The notes: generated by a model not told the origin, from the letters alone. A DNA stretch of 64,000 nt from Margaritifera margaritifera (GCA_029931535.1 JAQPZY010001596.1:1614001-1678000), one strand, 5' to 3'. Positions 45,178 to 56,835 are shown, counted from the stretch's first letter. Program-made: numbers and translations.

Positions 45178-46177
45178 AAAGGAGTACCATCAATGGAACA
45201 TTATATTCCCGCCCCTTGTTTAACAGTTCCCTCTGTAGGCACTAGTAGGGTATGGTTGACTCTGGAGATTACTGAATATAATCTGGACCTTTGCTCAAGG
45301 TATGCGGTCCTGAACTAAATTTGAAAGTGCAGAAACCATTATTTTCCTATTAGACCTACCATGACCATAACCTCTGACATTTAGAAGGTATAGGCTTCCT
45401 TATTACCACAAATGCAAGCCATCCACAAACTATGGTCAAGGAACTTAACTCTAGAACAAAAGTTATTTTGCAAAAACAACTTTTCTTTGAGCCACAATGA
45501 CCCTGACCATTAGTTTTTTTTTACATCAAAATCAACAAGCCTCTTCAAGATCTCCAGAAACTTTGGTCAAGGTATGTGGTAAAAAAAAAAAAAGTTGTTA
45601 GGCAAAACCCATTTTTCTTTTTAACTGTCATAGCAACCTTAACCTTTGACCACTGGCTCTAAAATAAATTGGCTTCTTTCTTACTCAATTTGTAAATCAC
45701 CCACAAACTTTGGTGAAGGTAAATGGTTGATAACTGAAAATTTTGTGCAGAAAACATTGTTATTCTTTCAGGCACAGCGATCTTGACCTTTGACCTTTTG
45801 ACCCCCAAACCAATAATCTTCTTCCACAACCCAAGTGCAAGCCATCCATAGTGACTGGTCCAGGTCTGTGATGTAGAACTATGGTTTTGTGCAGAAATAA
45901 AATAAATTCTTTCAGTCAATGACCTTGACATTTGAACTTATAACCTCCAAATCAACAGCCTTGTACATTACCCCAAATACAAGCCATCCACAAGTCTGAT
46001 AACTTGAGTGATTGTGTTGAAACCATTTTTCTTCTTTCTCTCACAGTAACCTTTATTTTTTGCATTGTAAATGGTGGACTATTGGAGTTACTGTGATGAA
46101 ACAAAATTGGTAATAAAAAAACTGGCAGACAGACATCATAGCATAATATGCTCTGCCTTATAGCAGGCATATAAAAA
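45178..46177 (+). mobile_element. TGACC-type repeat element, 1.0 kb, both ends present
   Basis: The left end GGAGTACCATCAATGGAACA, TTATATTCCCGCCCC and the right end ATAATATGCTCTGCCTTATA, GCAGGCATATAAAAA match the 36.6 kb element. Between them lie six units of about 145 bp with CAAGCCATCCACAAACT and ACCTTGACCTTTGACC-type phrases. A perfect TGACCTTTGACCT lies at 45784-45796, followed by TTTGACCCCC. Confidence 0.8.
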
Positions 46178-46442
46178 CAGAGATATTCTCTATATACATA
46201 TAGTGAGAGGAAAGAATAATCGAACAATTTCACCAGCAAAAACACTACCAGAGAAGAATAGGGGTGGGTGTGAAATAAGACAATTATTTGCTTAAGGTAA
46301 TGCATAGAATCATTTTCAATGACTTTGACTTATCATCATTTTAAAAACTGTATGGCCCTCACTACCATCTCTTGAATTAAGGAACCTCATTCCCATGCCC
46401 TAAATAATTTTACCTCATTAAAAGTTCACCTGTAAGAAATAA

Positions 46443-46667
46443 TACCATATATACAGTATTTGCTTATAATTCAAGTCAAACTGCAAACAACATAGACCCT
46501 GACATGCCATCACATAAGGCACCAGAAGATCAGGATCTATGTTGTTTGTTCTACTGGTTACTCTCACCAACTGCACAGACCCAGATCTTCTGGCCCATTA
46601 TGCAATTGCAGATCTGGGTCTTCGCTGTTTGCAGTTTGACTCAACTTATATGCAAGTATATATGGTA
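46443..46667 (-). mobile_element. Double-hairpin element, full length
   Basis: Outer arms TACCATATATACAGTATTTG and ATATGCAAGTATATATGGTA. First comes the ACAACATAGACCCTGA-type hairpin, then the CTGCACAGACCCAGATCT-type hairpin, so it is inverted relative to the 34.9 kb copy. Loops are more decayed. Confidence 0.88.
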
Positions 46668-47176
46668 GTAGATTCAACCATTTCTCATCTGCAAAAAGAT
46701 TTACCATAGAAAAGTTTTGAAATTTAAGCCATCTAATTTTGTACTTTAAAAGCTGTATCAATGCATACGTCCATATCCAGACTTAAAATAAATAAAATCC
46801 TTCAGCTTTATCTAGGATACCTGATTCAATGTGAAGAGCAAAAAGAAAATGATAGTTTTAATCAAATTTAAATCCAATAAATCCACACAGGGATTCTGTT
46901 TCATGTCATGAAGCAATATGATATTAAGTACTGCTTCAAGATCTATCAGTTAAGGAAATAAAGTGTCATAATTTGCAGGATGTAAATCTGATATGGTTTC
47001 ACTTAGTTCCTTTTCAAAAATGAAACCATGAAACCATTCAAAGCAACCCTTGTACTGACCAAGCTCCTGAATCTGACAAAGCTACAAAACCTAAAAGCAC
47101 AGACTCAAACTTATACATTGCCTCTGTCACGAAAATTGAATCTGTCAAAAATATTTCAACAAGAAAACTATGTTTG
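46668..47176. other. No recognised feature
   Basis: AT-rich spacer. Confidence 0.4.
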
Positions 47177-47411
47177 TTTTGTGAATTTGATGCCATTTTT
47201 CAGCTCTTGATATACATGGCAGCCAGTATATTTAGTGGAGGAAGAACCCGGGAAAACCCCAGGAAGAACCACCAACCCACAGAAAGCTAATGGCAAGCTT
47301 TCTCACATACCAATGTTGGCCAAGCTGGGACTTGAATCCATGCAGACAGAGGTGAGATGTCAGTGATCTATAAAGGCAAGCACCTAAGACCACTTGGCCA
47401 CCAAGGGCCCC
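47177..47411 (-). mobile_element. SINE family 2 (tRNA-derived)
   Basis: On the minus strand: GGGGCCCTTGGTGGCCAAGT, GGTCTTAGGTGC (A-box region, Leu/Ser-tRNA-like), then GGATTCAAGTCCCAGC (B box), then TATGTGAGAAAGCTTGCCAT and TGTGGGTTGGTGGTTCTTCC. It is distinct from the V-SINE-type family: different head and body. Shares the full layout and the CTGAAAAATGG 3' block with 48022-48235. Confidence 0.82.
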
Positions 47412-47433
47412 CAGCAAGAAAACTAAATTTCAT

Positions 47434-47543
<110 letters not shown>

Positions 47544-47870
47544 TACAGAGACAATAGAACTTACAAAATGTCAAGACCCACCATCACATTTTTTATTTTG
47601 GAGTTATCAGTTATATAGATTGGATTTTTTAAAATAATTTTACTTAAAACCACCCTATCTACAAACCCCAAGTTCTGCCCCAAGAAAATTAATTAATCAA
47701 AAGTCTAAACCACTGTACATGTCGACAAACCACCCTAAATCATATCTTGAGGTTTAAACTCTCTATCTTTCATTGTGTAGGAGGGGTTCTGTAAAATTAT
47801 TAATGCAAACACACTGACAGGCAGTACCACGTTATCCCTGCCTTTTCCTCAACTTGCAGAGGGTTAATTA

Positions 47871-47871
<1 letters not shown>

Positions 47872-47901
<30 letters not shown>

Positions 47902-47938
47902 TGTATGTATGTATGTATGTATGTATGTATGTATGTAT
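47872..47938. repeat. (GTAT)n microsatellite
   Basis: About 16 tetranucleotides, followed by a T-run and a G-run. Confidence 0.98.
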
Positions 47939-47959
47939 AGTTTTTTTTTTTTTGGGGGG

Positions 47960-48560
47960 GGGTAAAACTAATTTTAATAATGCTACCTGATGCTATTGCA
48001 TAGCTGGTCCTTTCTAGATGGATTGGTTTGGTTTGTTTTGTGGGATTTAATCCCATTTTTCAGCATATGATAGGCTATAGATGCGGGAAGAACCACCAAC
48101 CCACAGTGCACTACTGACAAGCTTTCTCACATACCCACGCTGATTAAGCCGAGACTTGAACCCACAATGACAGAGTGAGTTGTGACTGATCTGTAAAGGT
48201 ATGCGCCATAGACAATTCAGCCACCTAGGGCCACACATTCTGGATGGAAAATAAACTCGACCATATGATGAGAATTCACCCTCCCAAAGAGTGACTGGAA
48301 AGTTTCTGGATTACAGAAAACCCCAAGTCCAGCCCACAGCAACCCTGCCCATGCACACTATCCCTTCATTCTTTTTCAGGACATAGCCGTGTGGTACATC
48401 AGTGCAGGCTGGGAGAAGGGAATCTGGCAACAGTAACAGGTAAGTATTCCATCATTAAAATTAGTTTTACTCCGTCCTTAAAACTAAATTTTAATATCAG
48501 TAACACGTAACCTATTGCTATTGCATAGTTGAATTTGTCAGTTTGGTGGGAGGCTGATGA
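47960..48560 (-). repeat. Inverted fragment of the unclassified interspersed element, split by a SINE
   Basis: The minus strand reproduces the 3' block of copies A and B (GTGCATGGGCAGGGTTGCTG, TTTCCAGTCAC, GGTGAATTCTCATCATA, TATTTTCCATCCAGAA). It is then cut by the SINE at 48022-48235 and resumes with CCAGCTATGCAATAGCA and ATTAAAATTAG. A related TATGCAATAGCAATAGGTTA block also occurs at 48480-48540. Confidence 0.7.
48022..48235 (-). mobile_element. SINE family 2 with a 12-bp target duplication
   Basis: The minus strand starts TGTGGCCCTAGGTGGCTGAA. The B box is GGGTTCAAGTCTC; the body is TATGTGAGAAAGCTTGTCAG and GGGTTGGTGGTTCTTCCC; the tail is AAAACAAACCAAACC. Flanks are CCATCCAGAATG and CCATCTAGAAAG on the minus strand, an imperfect 12-bp duplication of sequence belonging to the host element, whose halves lie on each side. 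Confidence 0.88.
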
Positions 48561-49177
48561 TCCCACAACTGCTGAAAGAAAAACAAACACAATGAATACT
48601 CACCCTCACTGTAGAAGAGAAGACTACTTCCAGATGGTATCCACATGGCATCTTTTGAGCTACGACAATCGGACCCAAAGAAACTAAGCCTTCACTTAAG
48701 TGAGCCAACAAGCAAAGATAACAGAAAGAGAAGGTAGTGTGAGATCACAAAAATACAGCTTTCATCACTTCCTCCATAGACAAATGAGTTACAAAGGCCC
48801 AAAAGAGGTCAGCATACGTTTACTAGTAAAGTTTCCAGTGTTTTAACTGGAAGGCGAAACCAGGTCCACATGGAAATACCCACTTGTGCTGCTTTGGCAT
48901 ACAATGTGGTAGGTTTAGTGGGCCAAGAAGGGGTATGAGCCCTATAACTATCTGCAGAGACCAAGGGTCTCAACATGGAGGGACAGACCACCCCTTAGAT
49001 TGTCTACCAAAGTCCTGGCCCATTACTAAACCTTTGGGAAAGCTCTTTAATCATAGCCGAGTGAGAATGCAACAAGAGATCTGGTTGAGAGTTAGCCCCA
49101 GAATGTTTCTCCAAGCTGTAAAGAATTTTAGTGTCATTAGAGCCTTAAGGCTTGAGACACAGATCACTTAATCTTAT
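48561..49177. other. No clear feature
   Basis: Moderate-GC sequence that may be the 5' part of the interspersed element, but no counterpart is visible in copy A. Confidence 0.35.
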
Positions 49178-50990
49178 CCAATCCAATCCCCTAGTCTGGC
49201 ATCTGTATGCCAATTCCCAATCCCCAGCGGGATGAAACGGCAGGGGCTACAATGACCGGTGACTAGTACTCATAGACCGGTGACAGGTCACTGGTCAATG
49301 AACAGTTAGGCGACTCAGATCTGTAGGATCTGATAGACTTGGATTGAAGCTCTCCCCTTACCGTTTGGCTCGATCCCATTACTGACAACAGGCCCCAGGG
49401 ACTGAAAGGGTGGTACTCCACCCTCAAGGGGAGAGCTGCTCACTTTCAGTCAGCACCAACCTGCGGGCGAGTAGAGGTGGTTGCTCCTGCCTCACTGGGG
49501 GGGGGGGGGGGGGGGGGGTGACTTGCTCTCTGCCCTCAGGGAATGGGGAGAATGCTGCTGCTACTCCCTAATGGATGGGTGTGATTCACTCTCCATCCAT
49601 TTATTACCTCCCTTAGGAGGGGGTCCACCTTCCCTAGGAATCCCCGAAGAGACTTTGGTAATCCTTCTCCAAAACCCAAGGAACTCAGAGAAGGAAAACC
49701 CTCAAAATTCTCAGGAAGCCAAGGAAAGAACTTGTCTCCTTCCTTTATAAGTATGTCTGTGATCAGTGAGGTCCCAGACCTCATCTGACCATAGGCTTCA
49801 GTACATCTGTGTTTGGTAAGGTCCCAGACCTTGTCCAACAATAGGCTGCAAAAGGGACAACCATCTATGCTCTCACAGCCTGTACAAGATAGGCAAGTGG
49901 GATGGGTGTCCAAAGGGGCTTTCCTGTGGCCACACCTACCCACACCCTGCTTAGCCATTGTTGCAAGAGAATGCTGATAAAAAGATTTTGTTCAAAAAAC
50001 TTCAATGTAAGTACTATGTAAAAAAAAGTATTTGCGTGAGCTAAGTCTATGCTAATTTAATAACAGCAAGAACTCACCATTTCTAGGTGTTCAAAGAATT
50101 AAAACAATAACTGGTGATTTTATGTAAAAAGGTAAGCAATTCTAAGCTGAGTACTGAAGAATAAAGAAGTAAAACAACCAAATAATACTGAAGATAATAT
50201 GATGTCAACCAGTCTTGTTTGAGAACTGGAGATGACTAAATCAGAAATAAAAACAGCTTGGTAAGATTGCTAATAATACGGATAATAATAATAAGGAATA
50301 CTATCTTATACTAGTTTCTGAGAATGAACTGGTGTTTGATAAGTAAACACACAACATAAAAGGAAAAACTGGTGTGTGACCTGCTTTTCCTAAAATTGCA
50401 CAAGTTACATTAAAAGAAATGTGAATTACAATGATTCGTTATTGTAATAAAACAATAAAACAGGATCAAGATGAGTCCGCAGGCTAATTTTGGCAAGGAT
50501 AGAGCTAACCGAATTCATACCTGAGCTAGAAAATAATTCTCAAACAATAATAGTTACACTAACACCCCTGTGGGGTAAGAACCTAAATGCAAGGTTATAT
50601 AAAATGTAACCAAACAAATTGCGAATAACTAGAGAGAGAGAGAGAGAAAGCTAAATTCAAACAGAAAAAATGCTTGATCAAGGGTAATTCCAAACAATGA
50701 AAATGATGCATTTAAAGAAAAAGCTCATATTGTGATGTTAACACATGAAGCGAAGGTAATTTCTCTTTAATGTAAATTAAAGCAGCAGTAATGTCTGCGA
50801 CAGGAAAAAAAAAAGAACAGTGCGCATGGGCAAGGTAGCATAGGGTGGACTAGGGGACATTCTAGAATTCTGGAAATTTCCAGTCACCCTATGGGAAGAT
50901 GAATTCTCATCATACAGTCAGGATATTTTCCATCTTGGAAAGAGTCAGGTACACAATAGCAACAGATTACGTATTACTGATATTAAACAT
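49178..50990 (+). repeat. Unclassified interspersed element, copy B
   Basis: Blocks 49178-50020 and 50815-50990 align in order with 5475-6480. About 0.8 kb of extra AT-rich DNA (50021-50814) separates them. A G-run lies at 49497-49519. Within it the phrase TGAGGTCCCAGACCT is locally duplicated (AAGGTCCCAGACCTTGTCCA). The inverted fragment at 47960-48560 lies 2.3 kb away in the opposite orientation. ORFs on both strands are composition artefacts. Confidence 0.75.
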
Positions 50991-51252
50991 TTTGGTCTCA
51001 GAGAAGCTCTGGCCTTTCTCATGTTTTACCCACTACGTTTCTTCATTGTGCTTCCACTTAGTCTTACAACATACAGGAGGGTGCATTGGGCCTTTTCTAC
51101 ATCCCTGAATCCAAGGGTGGGTTGGTGGGATGGAATGGGGTGGGGTGGGGGAATAATTAAATCTAAGTGAAACAACAGAGCATGAACACCTACTATACCT
51201 TTACTTAAATACCCGATTCATAAAGTAGAACATCATTTTATGTCATTTTCGC

Positions 51253-51360
51253 ATAGAAGTGTACTCCATTAATTAATTATTATAGAAGTGTACTCCATTA
51301 ATTAATTATTATAGAAGTGTACTCCATTAAAGTATTATTATAGAAGTGTACTCCATTAAT
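51253..51360. repeat. 29-bp tandem repeat
   Basis: Four units start at 51253, 51282, 51311 and 51340 (ATAGAAGTGTACTCCATTAA, TTAATTATT). Confidence 0.95.
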
Positions 51361-51554
51361 TGTGAGAAAACAAGAAAAAAGTCTTGGATTATGAATAAGA
51401 GGATTTAAAAATGAACAGGAAGTGAAAAAAAATAAAAAATTTACAAAACCTTTATCTCGCTTTGGACAGGTTATTCATTATGTTTGTGGATAAACCACTC
51501 TTACATGAAATCAGACACATCACATGAATCCAAAAATATACCTCATTTTCTCAT

Positions 51555-51566
51555 GTATTTATAATA

Positions 51567-51597
<31 letters not shown>

Positions 51598-51700
51598 TGA
51601 CTTTATTTTAAAAGGGTAACACAATTAGCTGAAGAACTGATCTATATTAAGGCCTTCATACGAAAGAACTTATTTAAATACAAACACACATATACACACA
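51555..51700 (-). mobile_element. LINE 3' end with (ATT)n tail
   Basis: On the minus strand: AGGCCTTAATATAGATCAG, CTAATTGTGTTACCC, then TTTTAAAATAAAGTCATT and (ATT)n. It has the same form as the three forward tails. Confidence 0.65.
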
Positions 51701-52329
51701 CACACATATACATGTACGTAGCAGCATGTATATGCAACAATATATTCACATTCTTTCCTTTCTCTCCCCCAGACAGACACTCACTAATTCGTGCAGAATA
51801 GATGGGTAGCATATTTAATGATGCCCAGATGCATTCATGAATACAAATACAGTTGTTTTCATTCTCATTTTAACTGATTAACCCCGTGAAAATCTTTTCA
51901 TTTTCACCTGAAATGGGGGTAGGAAACGCATTTTTGGGTTTACTTCTGAATGCAGCAAAACACATCTGCTTAAGATAGTTTTTCCTTTAGCCGGATGCTT
52001 AGGTGTATCAGAAACATTGTTTTTGATTGGCCATTACGTTCACACATGTGCAGAAGGGTAAAAGTTTGACTTTTTTTTTTGTTGTTCAGAATTGGACCCC
52101 TGATTTTTGTGTCCTTGTCCCTTTTTATTCCAAATCTCAAACTTATCATACTTTTTGGAAAGGTTCATCTGTCTGTGTGCAGTTCGGTCTGGTCTGCTTT
52201 AGATCTAAGGCCAAAAAGTCTAAATTCCCGACACAAACTCTGGTTTCGAAACTGGCAATTTTTGACCCAAAAAAGCTCAGGTCTCGAAAATTGCATTTTT
52301 TTTTCCCTGTATTTTTTAATGCGAGTAAA
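51701..52329. other. Probable LINE 3' flank
   Basis: No tail or terminal repeat was identified. The 123-codon forward ORF (52027-52398) overlaps the antisense LINE C-terminus and lacks protein-like features. Confidence 0.35.
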
Positions 52330-52960
52330 AAGTTGACATTATTTGGTATCATTGTATCCCAAGCATTGGAAACGTTTTTTAAAGAATTCCTTATTTAGTT
52401 TGGGAATTTTATACTGTTTGGTAAACATGGATCTCATGTGGGGAGTGTTACCAGGCAGGGTATAATGAAATAGCGACTGTTAATATACAGGAGCACTGTT
52501 ATTGGATATCTTGTACATTAACTTAGCTTTTCTTAACTGGATTCAGTCTTTAATAGGTAATATTTTTAACTTAACATCTTAGTTTTGCCTGTTTTCTGTT
52601 TGGATTGATATTAACCCAAATGCTCTTTTTTAAAGACGTGCTAGCTTTGCTACGTTTATATCATTTGAATTACCCCATACTGTATTACAGTAATCTAAAT
52701 AGGGTTGTATGTAACTGTTATAAAATAGTTTCCTGTGCCTTTCTGGGAGAAAATAACTTATCCTACTGACAAGCCATAAACTTTAACTAACTTTTTTACT
52801 GACATATTTTTTATGGTCAGTCCATGATAGATTATTGTCTACAAGAAAACCAAGTACTCTATCATTTGCAAATTTATATCCTTCAACATCAGCAAAAAAT
52901 AAAGATCAGCAATTATATACAGATCTGAGATAACCCCTCTTCCCATGGCCCACATAAATC
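52330..52960 (-). pseudogene. LINE reverse transcriptase C-terminal part
   Basis: Minus-strand translation, with frameshifts and stops, reads LGFLVDNNLSWTDHKKYVSK, then SLWLVSRISYFLPERHRKLF, then YNSYIQPYLDYCNTVWGNS. Further on come KLMYKISNNSAPVY and FFKKRFQCLGYNDTK. These are the thumb and C-terminal landmarks of APE-type non-LTR elements of the CR1/jockey kind (LGV.VD..L.W..H, YI.P..DYC...WG, FKK.F...G). It is decayed and non-functional. The forward LINE part beginning near 53140 supplies the domains that come before it. Confidence 0.8.
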
Positions 52961-53139
52961 TATTTCCAATTCACTACAATACATTGTACTGACATAGAGT
53001 AACATGTTTACTTCATAATGTCTCAAATGATGGGCTGGAGGTTTATATTTGAGGTGACTTTGACAAAATAATTTACTCAAAAGGAAAAAATTCTGAAACC
53101 ACTAGATGGATTTCAGGGAAACACTCTGGCTTTCACAAC

Positions 53140-54660
53140 ATGTTAGTATGCCAGCTAGAGTGACATCTGCTTCATGAACTCTAACTACTGAATCACAAAC
53201 TCACCTAAAAACATTTGAAATGTTGATTCCACAAAATTGGTCTAACTGATCATTTTCCAGTCTTCCTCATAAGAAAAATTAGAAGTTCAAATGAAAAAGA
53301 GCTTTATTCTCATGAAACAATAACAAAGAGATCTTTCAAAAACGTTAACAACGTGAATTTCAAACATGATCTTCAGAAAATTCATTGGAATGTAAATGAT
53401 GTTTTTGAAGACACTGATGATGTATTAAGTACTCAGTCTAAACCATTTCTTGATGATGTCAATAGACCAATTAACCCGAGAAAAATCTCAGAGAGTTAAA
53501 TATCCCAAGCAACCTGACAGAATTAAACCTCAGATTTTTGATGCCATAAAAGAGAGAAATATCTTAAAAGCCACAGGAAATGAACAAGCTTACAGACAAA
53601 AGAGAAATTATGTTACTAAATTGACAAGACAAACTAAAAACAAAAACCCATTATGCAAAAAAACTTAGAATATAATAGATATGATCCAAAAGCTATTTGG
53701 TAAATTTTAATGCAGTCTGGAGCTGGAAAAGTTAAAGACCAGTCAAATAATATTACATCACTGATATTAAATGGCATTACTTTCAATAATCCCAATGACA
53801 AATATTTTCAATCTTTTTTCTACTAATATTCTTGTCAGCATCTTCATGACTTCTGTTCTGAAAGGCTTGCAAGTGAGACTGGCTCTGAAATCTCCCCATG
53901 AGCTATGGCTATGTTCATGAATTCGTCCAGCAAACAGATTTGAAAAGTCCACTGTAGGACTTGATTAGATTGTATCCAGACTTTCAAGACTATTGCTCCA
54001 ATAATTGATGAGAAGGTTACTTTCATATGCAGTCATAGCATAAAGACGGGTCATGTCCCAAAATCGTGGAAACTAAATGAAGTGAAGCCCTTTTTCAAAA
54101 ATGGAGTTAAGGATGAAGTCTACAACTAATGACTCATTTCCATCCTTCATTCCATGTCAAAATAAATCGAAAAACATATGCATGATTCTAACCACTCTTG
54201 TGAAACAGCCTTATTATCAACGGTAGACTAGTGGTTGAAGGCCTTAGATGCTGGAAAGTTGCAAGTAATAATTGACTTCAAAAAGGCTTCTAATTTAATG
54301 GACCATCAAATAAATACTTCATAAGAAGCTGAAAATCTATCACTGTAGCAAAAATACTATTACTTGGTTTGAAGAAAAACTTCCAAGTTGTTAAGTGCCA
54401 CAAAGGTACATTTTAGGTCCACTTCTATTCCTAATTTGTATAAATGACTTACCTCTAACAATAGGAATACTGTACAGACAACTGACCTACATGCAAATGA
54501 TAAAACCTTATCACTTGCAAAAGAATCTCAAAGTGAACTTGAATGTACTCTCCAAAGAGCTCTAGACAACCTTCAGTTGTGGTGTAATGAAAATGGAATG
54601 ATACTTAATGCTGAAAAAACCCTAGTTTTACTAATCACTACCAGAGTCAAAGTTACAGCA
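53140..54660 (+). pseudogene. LINE endonuclease end and reverse transcriptase core, decayed
   Basis: Landmarks in order: RVTSAS (endonuclease C-terminal region), GLTDHFPVFLIRK (the SDH motif with T for S) near 53240, SFKNVNNVNF, RVKYPKQPD, and AIKERNILKATGNEQAYRQK. Then come KTGHVP (near 54040), VIIDFKKAS and ILGPLLFLICINDLP near 54410. At 54481-54507 the catalytic YADD box reads HAND, so the active-site aspartate is lost. LDNLQLWCNENGMILNAEKT follows. Many stops and frameshifts. It ends just before the point where the minus-strand C-terminal part begins. Confidence 0.85.
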
Positions 54661-54689
54661 TGACCCTCTATATCTTCTGTATGATAATA

Positions 54690-55155
54690 GCATCTTGCGG
54701 TGGTCTTGACCTTTGACCGTTTGACCTTAAATCAATAGTGTCCTTCCCTACCCCAAGTGAAAGCAATACACAAAGTTTGATAACTGTAGATGGTGAAGAA
54801 CTTGGCTTATTGTGCAGAAACCATTGTTCTTCTATCAGTCACAATGACCCTGTCATTTAATTGACCTTTTGACTGTGAAAATGATATGATTCTTCCTTTT
54901 TCTAAGTGCAAGCCATCCACAAAGTTTAGTAACTGTAAATGGTGGAGAAATAGCGCTAATGTATGAAAACCAGTTTTCTTCTTTCAGTCAAAGTGACCTT
55001 GACCTTCGAGTTTTTTTTACTTCAAAATTGATTGGCTTCTTCCTTACCTCAAATGCAAGCCATCCACAAAGCTTGGTAACTGTAGATGGATAACAACTCG
55101 AATTACTGTGCACAAACAAAATTGGTAACAGATGGAAGGATGGGCATCATAAATT
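54690..55155 (+). repeat. TGACCTTTGACC array fragment
   Basis: Three units: CTTGACCTTTGACCGTTTGA at 54705, AAGCCATCCACAAAGTTTAG and GTAACTGTAGATGG. It ends GGTAACAGATGGAAGGATGG. It directly follows the LINE remnant. Confidence 0.85.
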
Positions 55156-55282
55156 AATAAAAACTTGAAAATTTATACAAAAAAGCTTGTAAAATTATAC
55201 TTTATATTTCATTCAACAACAGTTTTGAGGCTGGAACAGCTGAACATTGTATACACGAACATTTATTTCTCAAAAATGCGAA

Positions 55283-55700
55283 AATGATGTATAAAATATC
55301 TAACAAATGATGTATAAAATATCCAACAAATGATGTATAAAATATCCAACAAATGATGTATAAAATATCCAACAAATGATGTATAAAATATCTAACAAAT
55401 GATGTATAAAATATCCAACAAATGATGTATAAAATATCTAACAAATGATGTATAAAATATCCAACAAATGATGTATAAAATATCCAACAAATGATGTATA
55501 AAATATCCAACAAATGATGTATAAAATATCCAACAAATGATGTATAAAATATCTAACAAATGATGTATAAAATATCTAACAAATGATGTATAAAATATCC
55601 AACAAATGATGTATAAAATATCCAACAAATGATGTATAAAATATCCAATAAATGATGTATAAAATATCTAACAAATGATGTATAAAATATCTAACAAATC
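55283..55700. repeat. 23-bp minisatellite
   Basis: About 18 units of AAATGATGTATAAAATATC plus YAAC, differing almost only at one C/T position. The high uniformity suggests a recent expansion. Minus-strand ORFs of 78 and 103 codons (LDILYIICW-type) are repeat artefacts. Confidence 0.97.
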
Positions 55701-56238
55701 AGTTCTTTAGTATCCATACTATTTTTTTAATCAACCAGAGCAGAGCAATGCATATACATATGTACTCCAAATTTTAGGTCCTCTGTTTCAAATAACAACA
55801 AACTGCCAAAACCTAAAAAAGAACTCTAAAAAAGAAGCTTTGAGCATTCAGGCGCCCTTGTATGGAACAAAATTTTAATGGAAATTAAACAGGTTCAAAT
55901 GCACAATCCTTAAATGAATGGGTGATTGCCTGGATTCAGTGTTCACCACTTCCTGCAGACATTTCCATGTAAATCTGAAACTATAATCTGTCTTCATACA
56001 CATATTCATTTTTTTTCCTAATGTTACTGAGTGTAAAGCAGTGAATATTGAGTTGCAGTTTTTCAGTGTCAGTAAACTTGGGTATTTTACCTATTGCTAT
56101 ACTCATTTAGTTTTCTGTGCAATCATATTCTGTGTCACATATAATACTTGTTGTATATTGTTATATTATCAGTTCCAGTGTATAGGCACAGGTGAAAATG
56201 TATGTGTTGCATGTGAATGTTTTGGTGTATTGAGCAGT
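55701..56238. other. No recognised feature
   Basis: AT-rich spacer. Confidence 0.4.
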
Positions 56239-56350
56239 GTCTTGGTTTTGGTTTGTTTGATGCCTGATCCAATGATCGGATTAAAACCTGCACCCTTTCA
56301 GTCACAAGTCGGGCACACTATCCACAGTAACGCTGTGGTTCCTGCCTCCA
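56239..56350 (-). mobile_element. SINE, V-SINE/RUDI-like, central domain deleted
   Basis: Minus strand: GGAGGCAGGAACCACAGCGT, then ACTGAAAGGGTGCAGGTTTT, AATCCGATCATTGG, then straight to the CAAACAAACCAAAACC tail. The head matches the 38.0 kb copy (GAAAGGGTGCAGG). The conserved GGGCAAGGCACTT block is missing. Confidence 0.75.
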
Positions 56351-56379
56351 TTAGTTCCTTCCTATGACATGCAAGAGGA

Positions 56380-56555
56380 TGTATCGGGGCTATTCTGCTT
56401 CTCTGAGCCCACAGGGGGTGCCGCGTTTAGGTGTAAACATGACATTTATATATGCATACATTTTTTTAAAATATTGTACATAATTCAGGGCCTCAAGGTA
56501 GATTAGTTATTTATAACTAATCAAGTCACCCTCTTAAAATAAAGATATTATTAGT
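56380..56555 (+). mobile_element. LINE 3' end with short ATT tail
   Basis: CAGGGCCTCAAGGTAGATTA, TCAAGTCACCCTCTTAAAAT, AAAG, then a short ATTATTAG. Matches the 25.5 and 45.1 kb tails. Confidence 0.6.
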
Positions 56556-56835
56556 TTTACAATAATCAGCTGTATATTCTGCATTAGTACATTTCAACTG
56601 ATACATGTTTGTCAGATATTAATACCAACAGTGTATAGGATTTTGTAAGTGAAAAGAAAACAAAGGAATTTTCAGCACGCTGTAATTATAACCATGGCTC
56701 TTGGCCAGGCACACAACAGAATTAGCATCATGATATTATTAACATGATATCATCAAATGATGACGATATCACATTACAAGTTTTGGCTCATAATAACATC
56801 ATTAATAAACAACTAGATAATCATTTGTATTCCTT

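Noticed and set aside
52027..52398. 123-codon forward ORF
   Set aside because: Antisense to the LINE C-terminal remnant and its 3' flank; no family features.
55202..55628. Minus-strand ORFs with LDILYIICW-type repeats
   Set aside because: Read-through of the 23-bp array; no signal peptide or flanking gene structure.
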